DNA from: Nonomuraea roseoviolacea subsp. carminata
GTDB taxonomy: Bacteria; Actinomycetota; Actinomycetes; Streptosporangiales; Streptosporangiaceae
Reading direction: 5' to 3'
Assembly (NCBI RefSeq): GCF_024172185.1
Contig: NZ_JAMZEC010000001.1
Location: 806,001 to 870,000, forward strand
Length of the DNA stretch: 64,000 nucleotides
Both the position numbers and the translations under genes were made by a program. The stretch's first letter is position 1; each line of letters begins with the position of its first letter. This document shows positions 1-8,050 of this stretch, in pieces. The notes under the pieces were generated by a model that saw nothing but the letters and a program-made list of their open reading frames with translations, ran no database searches and was not told where the DNA came from.

Positions 1-215
1 GGGCCGACCGGGTGATCGCCCGGGCCAGGGCGGCCGAGGGCCGGGTGGCGCTGGTGGCCCACGGCCACATGCTGCGGGTGATCGCGGCCCGCTGGCTGGG
101 GCTGCCGCCGCGGGACGGGCGGCTGTTCAAGCTGGAGACGGGCACGTACTCACGACTCGGCTTCGAGCACGCCGAGCCGGTCGTCGTCGCCTGGAACGCC
201 CCCGTCACCCCCTGA
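1..215 (+). CDS. Histidine phosphatase family protein, C-terminal part (partial)
   Basis: The reading frame is open from the window edge (frame beginning at base 3) to the stop at 213-215, so only the last 70 or so residues are present. The stretch ALVAHGHMLRVIAARWLGLP is the second half of a histidine phosphatase / phosphoglycerate-mutase-like fold, where the AHGH motif supplies the second catalytic histidine. The N-terminal RHG motif must lie upstream of the window. The substrate cannot be inferred. A GTG at 12 is in frame but would leave out most of the fold, so it is not taken as a start. Confidence 0.75.
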   Translation, partial: ADRVIARARAAEGRVALVAHGHMLRVIAARWLGLPPRDGRLFKLETGTYSRLGFEHAEPVVVAWNAPVTP

Positions 216-234
216 CCCGGGCCGCTTGAGTCGG

Positions 235-999
235 TCAGGGGGCCAGCCGGCAGCCCGGGAACGGCGCGAGCAGCGTCTCGCGCCACGGCCCGTCGAGGTG
301 GTCGCGGGCCCGCTTGGCCCAGCCGAGCAGCCGGTCGTCGGGCTCGGCCTCGTCGTCGAGGCCGAGCGCGGCGTCGCGGGCGCGCTGGGTGCGCAGGTGG
401 TCGTCCAGGGAGACGCCCCAGAGCGTGACCACCTCGGTGTCGCAGAACAGCACCTCGTACAGGCCGACCAGCTCGTGCCCGTGCTCGGCCATCAGCGGCG
501 CCCGCTCGGCGCGCACGGCCTCCAGGTAGTCGAGGGCGGCGCCGGGCCGCACCCGGGCGCTCTCGAACAGGTAGAACTCGGAGCGGCCGACGTCGGCGAG
601 CGACGGCGTGCCGGGCACGGCGCCGAGCGGGCGGGAGAAGGCGGAGAAGCGCAGGTCGTCGATGTCGGACAGGAAGAGGCGGTCGTCCACGCCGCGGTAG
701 ATGTTCATCATCTGCCGCCAGCCGCCGTCCCAGCCGCCGTGGCACTCCCACAGCGTGACGGCCTTGAACTGGGGGTGCCCGGTGATGCCGACGGCGTAGA
801 ACGCGCCGGCCAGGTCGATGTCGCGGGACCTGATGGACGTGCCCGAGGTCAGGGTCGGGCGGTCGAGGGTCTCGTCCTCGCGTTTGTAGCGGGTCAGCCA
901 GGTGAGGTACTCCAGGGGCCGCCGGGAGTTCATGGGGCGGAAGTCGACCTCTTCGATCAGGTAGATGGCCCGGCGCACCACGCCTCCTCGACCTCGCAT
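235..999 (-). CDS. NIPSNAP-like protein with two alpha-beta repeats
   Basis: About 254 residues starting at the ATG at 999 (MRGRGGVVRR); an in-frame extension upstream to 1137 looks like non-coding readthrough. The C-terminal half (YLFESARVRPG, then a helix, then HELVGLYEVLF and VVTLWGV) has the strand-helix-strand pattern of NIPSNAP/dimeric ferredoxin-like domains. The N-terminal half looks like a degenerate copy of the same pattern. No catalytic motif is visible and no function can be assigned. It is followed on the opposite strand by the end of the phosphatase gene, with a gap of about 20 bases. Confidence 0.6.
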   Translation of the reverse strand: MRGRGGVVRRAIYLIEEVDFRPMNSRRPLEYLTWLTRYKREDETLDRPTLTSGTSIRSRDIDLAGAFYAVGITGHPQFKAVTLWECHGGWDGGWRQMMNIYRGVDDRLFLSDIDDLRFSAFSRPLGAVPGTPSLADVGRSEFYLFESARVRPGAALDYLEAVRAERAPLMAEHGHELVGLYEVLFCDTEVVTLWGVSLDDHLRTQRARDAALGLDDEAEPDDRLLGWAKRARDHLDGPWRETLLAPFPGCRLAP

Positions 1000-1088
1000 G
1001 ACCAAGCGATTGCTCGGCTCAGGCGCGAGCCTAACACGACCCCGGGAGGCGCGGGCAGGGGGCGGGAAAAGGCGGGAAGCGAGCAGGG

Positions 1089-1355
1089 TCAGGACAACAG
1101 TGCCTGCTTGGGCTGCGGTCCTCGGCCGGTCAGCCACGCCAGCACCTGGCGGTGCCCGGACGCGGCGTCCTCGAAGTGGCCCCAGTGCCAGTATCGGGGC
1201 TGGTCGCGCAGGCCGGTCACCCAGGTGCGGTACGAGACGCTGCCGGATTCCGCCGGCGCGACGCCGTACGTGCGGATCACGACCTTGCCGCCGGGCGCGA
1301 ACAGCACGTCGTCGGCGATCGGGTAGAGAGTCATCTGGTCGAGCATGGACCGCAT
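1089..1355 (-). CDS. Small hypothetical protein
   Basis: An 88-residue protein rich in aromatic residues (for example YRTWVTGLRDQPRYWHWGHF) and ending in QALLS. It could alternatively start at the internal methionine four codons in (MLDQMTLYP). It reads in the same direction as the NIPSNAP-like gene, about 90 bases upstream of it. I do not recognise a family. Composition and codon use resemble the neighbours, so it is probably a real gene. Confidence 0.5.
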   Translation of the reverse strand: MRSMLDQMTLYPIADDVLFAPGGKVVIRTYGVAPAESGSVSYRTWVTGLRDQPRYWHWGHFEDAASGHRQVLAWLTGRGPQPKQALLS

Positions 1356-1482
1356 CCTGCCGCCCGCGCGGGGCGGGGCCGTTACGCCCCCGGCGCGCCG
1401 CCGTTAAGCGGGCACGCCGGAGGTTAACACGCGGTTACGCCGTCCCGGGAAGGCCACCGGAGGCGGGGCCCGTGCGGGCGCC

Positions 1483-1513
1483 CGTCAGACGAGGGGGGCG
1501 TCAGACGAGGAGG
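1483..1513. repeat. Tandem duplicate of the DUF397 gene 3' end (about 15 bp x 2)
   Basis: The unit CGTCAGACGAGG is present at 1483 and again at 1499. The second copy contains the stop codon of the DUF397 gene (complement of TCA at 1501). The first copy lies just downstream of the gene, so the last codons and stop have been duplicated in tandem. Confidence 0.7.
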
Positions 1514-1737
1514 CCGTCGAACTCCCCGTCCTTGACCCCGAGCACGAGGGCCCGGATCTCGTCACGGGTGTAGATCAGGGCCGGCCCGTCGGGGAAGCGC
1601 GAGTTGCGCACCGCGACGCCACCGTCGGGGAGCTGGGCGAGCTCCACGCAGTTGCCCTGCGAGTTGCTGTAGCGGCTCTTGCGCCAGGCGACCTGCTTGA
1701 GGTCGGTCGCGGGCATGCCGTTGTAGGTCTGCTTCAT
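1501..1737 (-). CDS. DUF397 domain-containing protein
   Basis: This 78-residue protein carries the DUF397 signature: WRKSRYSNSQGNCVELA near residue 18, then VAVRNSRFPDGPALIYTRDEI. DUF397 proteins of actinomycetes are small partners of XRE/DUF5753 regulators (WhiJ-like systems), and several modulate development or antibiotic production. The start codon follows the TAG of the upstream XRE gene with no gap, so the two are almost certainly translationally coupled. The 3' end is tandemly duplicated downstream. Confidence 0.92.
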   Translation of the reverse strand: MKQTYNGMPATDLKQVAWRKSRYSNSQGNCVELAQLPDGGVAVRNSRFPDGPALIYTRDEIRALVLGVKDGEFDGLLV

Positions 1738-2604
1738 CTACATCTTTCTGAGAAGACCGCCGATGAGCTCGACGGTGCCCCCGGGCGTGGTGCTCTCCAC
1801 GCATAACTGCTCCATGGCCGTGAGGTACGGGTCGATGTCCTCACGTTTGTCCAGGTATAGGGCACCCCAGAGCTGCTCGACATAGACAACGTCCGACAAA
1901 TCGGACTCGGGAAACCGCAAGATGCTGAACGCGCCACCTTCAGCCGCGTGCATACCGTATCTGAAGGGCATCACCTGAAGGGTGATATTGGGCAGTGCGG
2001 CCACTTCCAGCAGGTGCTGGAGCTGTTCGGCCATGACCTCCCGCCCGCCGATGGTCCGCTTGAGCGTGGCCTCGTCGATGACGGCCCACAGGCGCGGCCC
2101 GTCCTTCTGGGTGAAACGCTCCTGCCGCTGCATGCGCAGATGCACGCGGCGTTCGATCTCCGCGGGGCTCGCCTCGGGGTTGCCGAGCTGGAAGACCGCG
2201 CGCGCGTACGCGGCCGTCTGCAGCAGGCCGGGCACGAACTGCACCTCATAGGTGCGGATCACGCTGGCGGCCTCCTCAAGCCCGACGTAGGTGGTGAACC
2301 ACGAGGGCAGCACGGCGGAATACTTGTGCCACCACCCGGGGGTGTTGGCCTCGCGGACCATCTCCAGCAGTGCACGGCGTTCGGCGTCATCGACGACGCC
2401 GTACAGGGTGAGCAGGTCCTCGACGTCACGTGTCTTGAATCCGACGCGCCCGAGCTCCATCCGGCTGATCTTGGACTCGGACGCCCTGATGTGGAATCCG
2501 GCCTGGTCCCTGGTGAGCTCGCTGGCCTCGCGAAGGCGCCGGAGGCTGGCTCCGAGCATGATGCGCCTGACGGTCGAACCAGAACCCGGCGGATCAATGG
2601 ACAC
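1738..2604 (-). CDS. XRE-family regulator with DUF5753 domain (WhiJ/Scr1-like)
   Basis: 288 residues. Residues 15-70 form a helix-turn-helix (LGASLRRLREASELTRDQAGFHI followed by SKISRMELGR). The rest is the DUF5753 domain, including VQFVPGLLQTAAYARAVF and a C-terminal segment with LRFPESDLSDVVYVE. It is a DNA-binding regulator of the WhiJ type that acts with a small DUF397 partner, and the partner gene is directly adjacent. A divergent HATPase gene completes the classic three-part arrangement. The ATG at 2604 gives the normal family N-terminus. Confidence 0.93.
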   Translation of the reverse strand: MSIDPPGSGSTVRRIMLGASLRRLREASELTRDQAGFHIRASESKISRMELGRVGFKTRDVEDLLTLYGVVDDAERRALLEMVREANTPGWWHKYSAVLPSWFTTYVGLEEAASVIRTYEVQFVPGLLQTAAYARAVFQLGNPEASPAEIERRVHLRMQRQERFTQKDGPRLWAVIDEATLKRTIGGREVMAEQLQHLLEVAALPNITLQVMPFRYGMHAAEGGAFSILRFPESDLSDVVYVEQLWGALYLDKREDIDPYLTAMEQLCVESTTPGGTVELIGGLLRKM

Positions 2605-2783
2605 GCGCTGCTCCTTGGTCGTTTCCTTGACACCTAGTCTGTCACTTCACGGTCGAAAGATCATCAACCGCGGCCAAGATCCCCTTTCACGCCGGTTCCG
2701 ACCATTTGAGGGAAACCGTAGCGCCTGCACGCACCCTCTGCACGTGCATTCGCCCTTGCACCTGCACGAGAGTTTGCCGCAGA

Positions 2784-3287
2784 ATGATCTATGTGCAACC
2801 CACCCTGGCTCCCGGCCAATGGACCACGTTCGACTGGTGGCCCCCCGTCGGCTGGTGGCCGGAGGCGGCGCGCGACCTGCTGACTTCCGGCCCCTCCGCG
2901 AGTGCCACGTTCGTCCTTCCCCCCACACCGTCCTCCGTGCACGCCGCCCGCGCCTTCGCCATGGGCGCGCTGAGCGGCTGGAAGCTGGAAGAACTCACAG
3001 AGAACATGGAGCTCGTCGTCTCCGAGCTGGCGACCAACGCGCTCCGCCACGGCCTGCACGTCTCCGACCCCGGCACCCGGCCGCCCGTGCACATGTCCCT
3101 GGTACGCCGCGGTCCGCTCGTCACCAGCGCCTTCACCGACCCGGCCTCCGGGGTCCCGGAGCTGCGCTATCCCGGCCCCCTCGAAGCCGGCGGGCTGGGG
3201 CTGCACATCGTCGAGTCCCTCAGCCTCCGCTGGGGCTGGTCGGCGCTCGCACCACAAGGGAAGATCGTCTGGGCAGTCCTCACGTGA
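2784..3287 (+). CDS. ATP-binding protein, anti-sigma-factor kinase-like (HATPase_c_2)
   Basis: The N-box ELATNALRHG and the glycine-rich GGLGLHIVESLS mark a GHKL ATPase of the SpoIIAB/RsbW-like group common in actinomycetes. With the start at 2784 (MIYVQPT) it is about 167 residues. An upstream in-frame ATG at 2706 would add an unlikely Cys/Arg-rich stretch. It is divergent from the XRE/DUF397 pair, as in WhiJ-like loci, where such kinases are thought to act alongside the regulator. Whether it has a sigma or anti-sigma partner is unknown. Confidence 0.85.
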   Translation: MIYVQPTLAPGQWTTFDWWPPVGWWPEAARDLLTSGPSASATFVLPPTPSSVHAARAFAMGALSGWKLEELTENMELVVSELATNALRHGLHVSDPGTRPPVHMSLVRRGPLVTSAFTDPASGVPELRYPGPLEAGGLGLHIVESLSLRWGWSALAPQGKIVWAVLT

Positions 3288-3364
3288 CCGGGGGTGATCT
3301 GCACTACCGTGGATGCTCATGGCTCACGGTGAGTCCCGCGCGCGACCCCTGAGAGTGCTGACCG

Positions 3365-5803
3365 ATGGATGATCACCTGCTCGGCTGGCTGCGGACACTC
3401 GACGAAGACCGGCTCGGCCGCATTCTCGCGAACCGGCCCGACGCCATCGCCGCGCCCTGGCCGCGGCGGCTCGACACGCTCGCCCAGCGGCTGTGCAACG
3501 GCTTCGCCGTGATGGAGGCGCTGCGCGGCCTCCCGCTGCCGTGCCTGGAGCTCGCCCAGGCGTGCCTCGTGGTCCGCCGTCCCACGCCCGAGCGGGTCGC
3601 GCAGTTCCTCGGCGTGCCGGCCTCCGAGGTGACGCCCTGGCTCGACCGGCTGCACGACCACGCGCTGGCCTGGCCCGACGCCGAGGGCGTGATCCACCTG
3701 GCCGAGGCCGTCTCCCGCTGGTGGCCCACCCCGCTCGGGCTCGGCGAGCCGCTCGACCACTACCTCAACTCCTGGACCATCAGCCTCGACACCCTGCGCG
3801 CCCTGGCCCGCCGCCTCGGCCTGCCCCCCGGCGGCCCCAAGCGCGCCGCGATCGCCCGGGTGAGCGAGGTGCTCGCCGACTCGGCGCACGTGGCGGCGCT
3901 GCTGCGCCACGCCCCCGAGGGCACGCGCGAGCTGCTGGACGCCTTCGCCTGGAACGGCCCCGTCCGCGACGTCGACGGCCACCGGTTCGTCGTGCCGGGC
4001 ACACCCGAGAAGTGGTGCGCCGACCACGGCCTGCTCTACCGCCCGAGCTGGCACGTGGCCGAGATGCCGCGCGAGGTGGCGCTGTGCGTGCGCGGCCCCG
4101 GCCACCACCCGCCGTTCACGCCCGAGCCGCCCGAGGTGGCCACCATCCCCATCGACCCCGAAGAGGTCGACCACCTGATGACGCTGGCCGCGCCGCACGT
4201 GGTGGAGCGGTGCGCGGCCCTGCTCGACAACATCTCCAAGACGCCGCTGCCGCTGCTCAAGACCGGCGGCGTGGGCGTGCGCGAGGTGCGCCGCGTGGCC
4301 AAGGAGACCGGCTGCGACGAGGACGAGACCCGGCTGCTGCTGGAGGTCTGCGCGGTGGCCCGGCTGCTGGCCTGGGACGAGCAGGCGGGCGGCATGGTGC
4401 CGACCGAGCGGTTCGATCGGTGGCGGCTGGACGAGGGCGCCGCGCGGCTGCGGGTGCTGCTGTCGGCGTGGTGGCGCATGGAGCGCTCGTCGCTGCGCCG
4501 CGTCGACGGCCGCTACGGCACCGTCCTCGGCGACGACCGCGCGGGGGCGGCCGTGGCCCGCATCCGCCGGGCGGTGCTGCCGGTGCTGGCGCGCCTGCCG
4601 TCGGGCACCGCGTTCGCCGACCGCGCCGGCCTGGTGGCCGACGTGCACTGGCACGCGCCGCTGCTCGATCAGGAGCTGCTCGGCGAGTGCGCCACGGCGA
4701 CGCTGGAGGAGGCGCGGCTGCTCGGCCTGCTGGCCAACGACTCGCTCACCGACCTCGGCCGGGCCCTGGCCGGGCTGGCCGCGCAGGCGGGCGACGAGAA
4801 CGACGAGGTCGTGCCCCTGGTCGAGCACGACCCGATCCTGGTGGAGGCGTCCACGCGGGCGCTGGCCAGCGTGCGCAGGAGCGCCCTGTTCGGCCCCGAC
4901 CTGACCGCGGTGGTCACCGGGCCGCCCGCCGCCGAGCTGGCCGCGCTGCTCGACCGCGTGGCCGAGCGCGAGTCGCGCGGGGCCGCCTCGGTGTGGCGCT
5001 TCACGCCCGCGAGCGTGCGCGGCGCGCTCGACCACGGCCACGACGCCGACGAGCTGCTGGCGGAGCTGGCCGCGGTCGGCACGGTGCCGCAGCCGCTGGA
5101 GTACCTCGTGCGTGACGTGGCCCGCCGCCACGGCGAGGTGACCGTGACCACGGTCGGCTGCGTGGTGCAGGCGTCCGACCCGGCGCTGCTCGCCGAGATC
5201 GCCGCCAACCGGCGGCTGGCCCGGCTCGGGCTGCGGCTGCTGGCCCCCACGGTGCTGGTCGGCTCGGCCGACGCCGAGCGCACGCTGGCCACGCTGCGCG
5301 AGCACGGCTACGCCCCGGTGCCCGTCGCCGACACCGGCGAGATCACCATCCGTCGGGTCCGCCCCGAGGAGCCGCCCGCGGGCGGCAAGCTGATCCTGCT
5401 GCCCGGCGGTCAGGTGGCCGAGCTGCCGGAACGGCCCGTCCCGTCGGGGGCCGCCGCGCTGGCCGGCCCCGACGGGTTCGCGCACGTCGTGTCCGACCCC
5501 GCGCCCGACCCGTACGAGCACGCCCGCCGGCTGCTCGCGACCGGCCAGAGCGCCCAGCCGGCCGGCCGCACCTGGGCCGTCATCGGGCGGATGGCGACCC
5601 GGCTGCCCACCGCGCAGCAGTCGCTGCTCGGTTTCGTGGTCGACCGGGGCGTGCGGGCCGGCATCACGCTGACCGGCGGCCTGACCGCCACCATCAGCCA
5701 CGGCGAGCTGAAGGGCGGGGCGCTCGACGCGTGGTGCGAGGAAGCGGGCGACTACCTGGAGTTCCCGCTGGGCGAGATCGTCGAGGTCAGGGGAGCTTAC
5801 TAG
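3365..5803 (+). CDS. Helicase-associated (XPB N-terminal-like) domain protein
   Basis: An 812-residue actinobacterial protein that begins MDDHLLGWLRTLDEDRLGRILANRPD and carries the Helicase_C_3 (XPB/Ssl2 N-terminal-like) region in its C-terminal third (about 510-640; EYLVRDVARRHGEVTV and DTGEITIRRVRPEE). There are no Walker A or DEAD motifs, so it is not itself a helicase. The family usually lies near an XPB-type helicase, which is not in this window. Its 3' end overlaps the convergent siderophore-binding-protein gene by 17 bases. Confidence 0.8.
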   Translation: MDDHLLGWLRTLDEDRLGRILANRPDAIAAPWPRRLDTLAQRLCNGFAVMEALRGLPLPCLELAQACLVVRRPTPERVAQFLGVPASEVTPWLDRLHDHALAWPDAEGVIHLAEAVSRWWPTPLGLGEPLDHYLNSWTISLDTLRALARRLGLPPGGPKRAAIARVSEVLADSAHVAALLRHAPEGTRELLDAFAWNGPVRDVDGHRFVVPGTPEKWCADHGLLYRPSWHVAEMPREVALCVRGPGHHPPFTPEPPEVATIPIDPEEVDHLMTLAAPHVVERCAALLDNISKTPLPLLKTGGVGVREVRRVAKETGCDEDETRLLLEVCAVARLLAWDEQAGGMVPTERFDRWRLDEGAARLRVLLSAWWRMERSSLRRVDGRYGTVLGDDRAGAAVARIRRAVLPVLARLPSGTAFADRAGLVADVHWHAPLLDQELLGECATATLEEARLLGLLANDSLTDLGRALAGLAAQAGDENDEVVPLVEHDPILVEASTRALASVRRSALFGPDLTAVVTGPPAAELAALLDRVAERESRGAASVWRFTPASVRGALDHGHDADELLAELAAVGTVPQPLEYLVRDVARRHGEVTVTTVGCVVQASDPALLAEIAANRRLARLGLRLLAPTVLVGSADAERTLATLREHGYAPVPVADTGEITIRRVRPEEPPAGGKLILLPGGQVAELPERPVPSGAAALAGPDGFAHVVSDPAPDPYEHARRLLATGQSAQPAGRTWAVIGRMATRLPTAQQSLLGFVVDRGVRAGITLTGGLTATISHGELKGGALDAWCEEAGDYLEFPLGEIVEVRGAY

Positions 5804-6818
5804 CCTTCCTGAGGTCGGCCACGAGCCCCTCGACGAACGCCGCGTACCCCTGGTAGCTGAACGGCGTCTCGGCCCGCCACGGGTAGAGCTGCCCGGCCTT
5901 GACCGCGGGGAGCTTGGCGAAGGTCGGCTTCCGCATCATCTCCTCGGGCTTGAGCGCCTGCGTGCGGGTGTCGTACAGGATGACGTCGGCGTCGTAGGTG
6001 TCGGCGTTCTCCCAGCTCAGCGTCTGGAAGAAGCCGCCCTCGTCCACCTTGGACGGCTTGACGACGTCGAGCCCGGCGGCGGTCAGGTGGACGATGTCGG
6101 GGTACTCCGGCGGGTTGACCACCCAGAACGCGTCGGCGCCGCCCGACACCATGAGGATCTTCAGGTCCTTGAACGCGGCCAGCTCCTTCGAGGCGGCCTC
6201 CAGCCGGGCCTTGGCCTCGGGCACCCCCTTCATGTCGGCGCCGAGGGAGGCGGCCAGGGCCTCGTAGCGGCCGATCACTTCCGTGGCGCTCTTGCCGGTC
6301 AGCATGATGCCGGCGGTGGGGGCCACCTGCTCGATGGTGTCCTTGGACTTCTCCGGGACGTACCAGAGGGTGTCCTTCACGTACATGTTGCTCACGAGCA
6401 GGTCGGGCTGGAGCGCGATGTACTGCTCGACGTTGAACTCGTCCCACACGTTGCCGAGGCCCGTGACCTTGGTGATGTCGACGTTGCCCGCCTGCGGGTC
6501 CCTGCTGCCGTCCTTGAGCCTGTGCGGGCCGAACACCGCCACCGGCCGCACGCCGAAGTCCCACAGCGCGGCGGCCGAGCCGACCTGGGCCACGACGCGC
6601 GCGGGACGTGCCGGGCGTTCGAGCTTGCGGCCGCGGTCGTCGGTGAACGTCCACGGGCCGCCGCCGGCGGATCCGCTCGGTGCGGGCGATCCGGCCGCCG
6701 TCGTGCCCGTCGTGCTCGTCGTCCCGGTGCCGGACCCGCACGCGGCCAGGGTCAGCGACGCCGCCAGGCCCGCGGCCGCCGTGAGGAAGCCCCTGCGGGC
6801 CAGTACCGGTTCGGACAT
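5787..6818 (-). CDS. Ferric-siderophore ABC transporter substrate-binding lipoprotein
   Basis: 343 residues. The N-terminus has a twin-arginine-like ARRGFLTAAAG segment and a lipobox (LAAC, Cys27), so it should be an exported lipoprotein. The body is a FecB/FepB-type periplasmic-binding fold (WTFTDDRGRKLERPARPARVV, and GLGNVWDEFNVEQYIALQPDLLV). The ATG at 6818 is preferred because AGGAG lies six bases ahead of it; the ATG at 6824 is too close. It is divergent from the permease/ATPase genes and has its own iron box, so the four genes probably form one iron-regulated importer. Confidence 0.93.
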   Translation of the reverse strand: MSEPVLARRGFLTAAAGLAASLTLAACGSGTGTTSTTGTTAAGSPAPSGSAGGGPWTFTDDRGRKLERPARPARVVAQVGSAAALWDFGVRPVAVFGPHRLKDGSRDPQAGNVDITKVTGLGNVWDEFNVEQYIALQPDLLVSNMYVKDTLWYVPEKSKDTIEQVAPTAGIMLTGKSATEVIGRYEALAASLGADMKGVPEAKARLEAASKELAAFKDLKILMVSGGADAFWVVNPPEYPDIVHLTAAGLDVVKPSKVDEGGFFQTLSWENADTYDADVILYDTRTQALKPEEMMRKPTFAKLPAVKAGQLYPWRAETPFSYQGYAAFVEGLVADLRKASKLP

Positions 6819-6828
6819 TTCCATCTCC

Positions 6829-6847
6829 TGAGGTTAGGCTTGCCTTC
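6829..6847 (-). promoter_or_regulatory. DmdR/IdeR-type iron box upstream of the binding-protein gene
   Basis: TGAGGTTAGGCTTGCCTTC matches 14 of 19 positions of the actinobacterial iron box (TTAGGTTAGGCTCACCTAA). It lies immediately upstream of the lipoprotein start, where an iron-loaded DmdR/IdeR repressor would block transcription. Confidence 0.75.
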
Positions 6848-6858
6848 GTCGATCGAGA

Positions 6859-6877
6859 TGAGATTAGCCTTACCTTA
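6859..6877 (+). promoter_or_regulatory. DmdR/IdeR-type iron box upstream of the permease operon
   Basis: TGAGATTAGCCTTACCTTA matches 14 of 19 positions of the reverse complement of the same consensus. It lies 27 bases before the GTG start of the first permease. Two boxes, one per divergent transcription unit, imply joint repression in iron-replete cells. Confidence 0.75.
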
Positions 6878-6903
6878 CTTTGACCGCTACGAGAGGGGGG
6901 CGG

Positions 6904-8001
6904 GTGCGCCCGGCCAAGCAGAGCGAGCCGCCGACCGCGACGGCCGAGGCTCCTTCCGCCGGCGGTGCGAGCGGCGGTGCGAGCGGCGGGGGGACGGGAC
7001 GGCGGCGGGCGGCCCTCCTGACCGGCGGGCTGGTGGCCGCGCTGGGCGTGCTGGTGCTCGTCGCGCTGGCCAGCGTGGCGCTGGGCGCCCGGTCCGTGCC
7101 GCTCTCGACGGTGATCGACGCCTTCCTCGCGCCCGACGCCTCCAGCGACCACACCGTGATCCGCGAGCTGCGGGTCCCCCGCACGCTCCTGGGCATCGGC
7201 GTGGGCGCCGCGCTCGGGCTGGCCGGGGCGATCATGCAGAGCCTCACCCGCAACCCGCTGGCCGACCCCGGCCTGCTCGGGATCAACGAGGGGGCGGCCC
7301 TGGGCGTGACCGTGGCGCTCGCGCTGCTCGGGGTGTCCGATCCGGCGGCCTACGTGTGGTTCGCGTTCGCGGGCGCGGCCGTGGCGGCCGTGCTCGTCTA
7401 CGCGCTCGGCTCGGCGGGCCGGTCGGGCTCGGCCCCGGTGCGGCTGGCGCTGGCGGGCGTGGCCGTGGGCATGGCGCTCACCGCCGCGTGCTCGGCGCTG
7501 CTGCGCATCGACTCCCGGACGTTCGACCGGATGAGGTTCTGGCTGACCGGGTCGCTGGCCGGGCAGGACGCGGGCACGCTGACGCGGCTGGCGCCGTTCA
7601 TGGTGGCGGGCGTCGCCCTCGGGCTGACGCTGGCGCGGCCGCTCAACATGCTGGCGCTCGGTGACGACGCCGGCCGGGCGCTGGGCGTGGCCGTCGCCCG
7701 GACCCGGCTGCTCGCCGGAGTGGCGGTGACGCTGCTCTGCGGGTCGGCGACCGCGGCGGCCGGGCCGCTGTGGTTCGTGGGCCTCGCGGTGCCGCACGCC
7801 GTGCGCGCGCTCGTGGGCGGCGACCAGCGGTGGGTGCTGCCGTACACGGCGGTCGTCGCGCCGGCGCTGCTGCTGGCGGCCGACGTTGCCGGGCGGCTCG
7901 TCGCCCGGCCCGGCGAGGTCCAGGTGGGCATCATGTGCGCGCTGCTGGGCGCCCCGGTGTTCATGCTGATGGCCCGGCGCAGGAGGCTCGCCGCCCTGTG
8001 A
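6904..8001 (+). CDS. FecCD-family iron-siderophore permease 1
   Basis: About 365 residues of a multi-spanning BtuC/FecCD permease, with the family segments IRELRVPRTLLGIGVGAALGLAGAIMQ and TRNPLADPGLLGINEGAALG. The GTG at 6904 is chosen because GAGAGGGGGG lies just upstream; a TTG at 6880 is an alternative. It begins the operon permease 1 - permease 2 - ATPase and probably forms the heterodimeric membrane channel with the next gene product. Confidence 0.93.
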   Translation: MRPAKQSEPPTATAEAPSAGGASGGASGGGTGRRRAALLTGGLVAALGVLVLVALASVALGARSVPLSTVIDAFLAPDASSDHTVIRELRVPRTLLGIGVGAALGLAGAIMQSLTRNPLADPGLLGINEGAALGVTVALALLGVSDPAAYVWFAFAGAAVAAVLVYALGSAGRSGSAPVRLALAGVAVGMALTAACSALLRIDSRTFDRMRFWLTGSLAGQDAGTLTRLAPFMVAGVALGLTLARPLNMLALGDDAGRALGVAVARTRLLAGVAVTLLCGSATAAAGPLWFVGLAVPHAVRALVGGDQRWVLPYTAVVAPALLLAADVAGRLVARPGEVQVGIMCALLGAPVFMLMARRRRLAAL

Positions 8002-8050
8002 GCCCCCGTTCGAAGAGACCCCCCGTACGATCCCGCGCAGGAGACCTTCC

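Noticed and set aside
3317-5701. Very long open frame on the minus strand opposite the helicase-associated gene
   Set aside because: Its composition (runs of Arg, Gln, Gly, His) is typical of an antisense frame in GC-rich DNA. The plus-strand frame has recognisable protein features.
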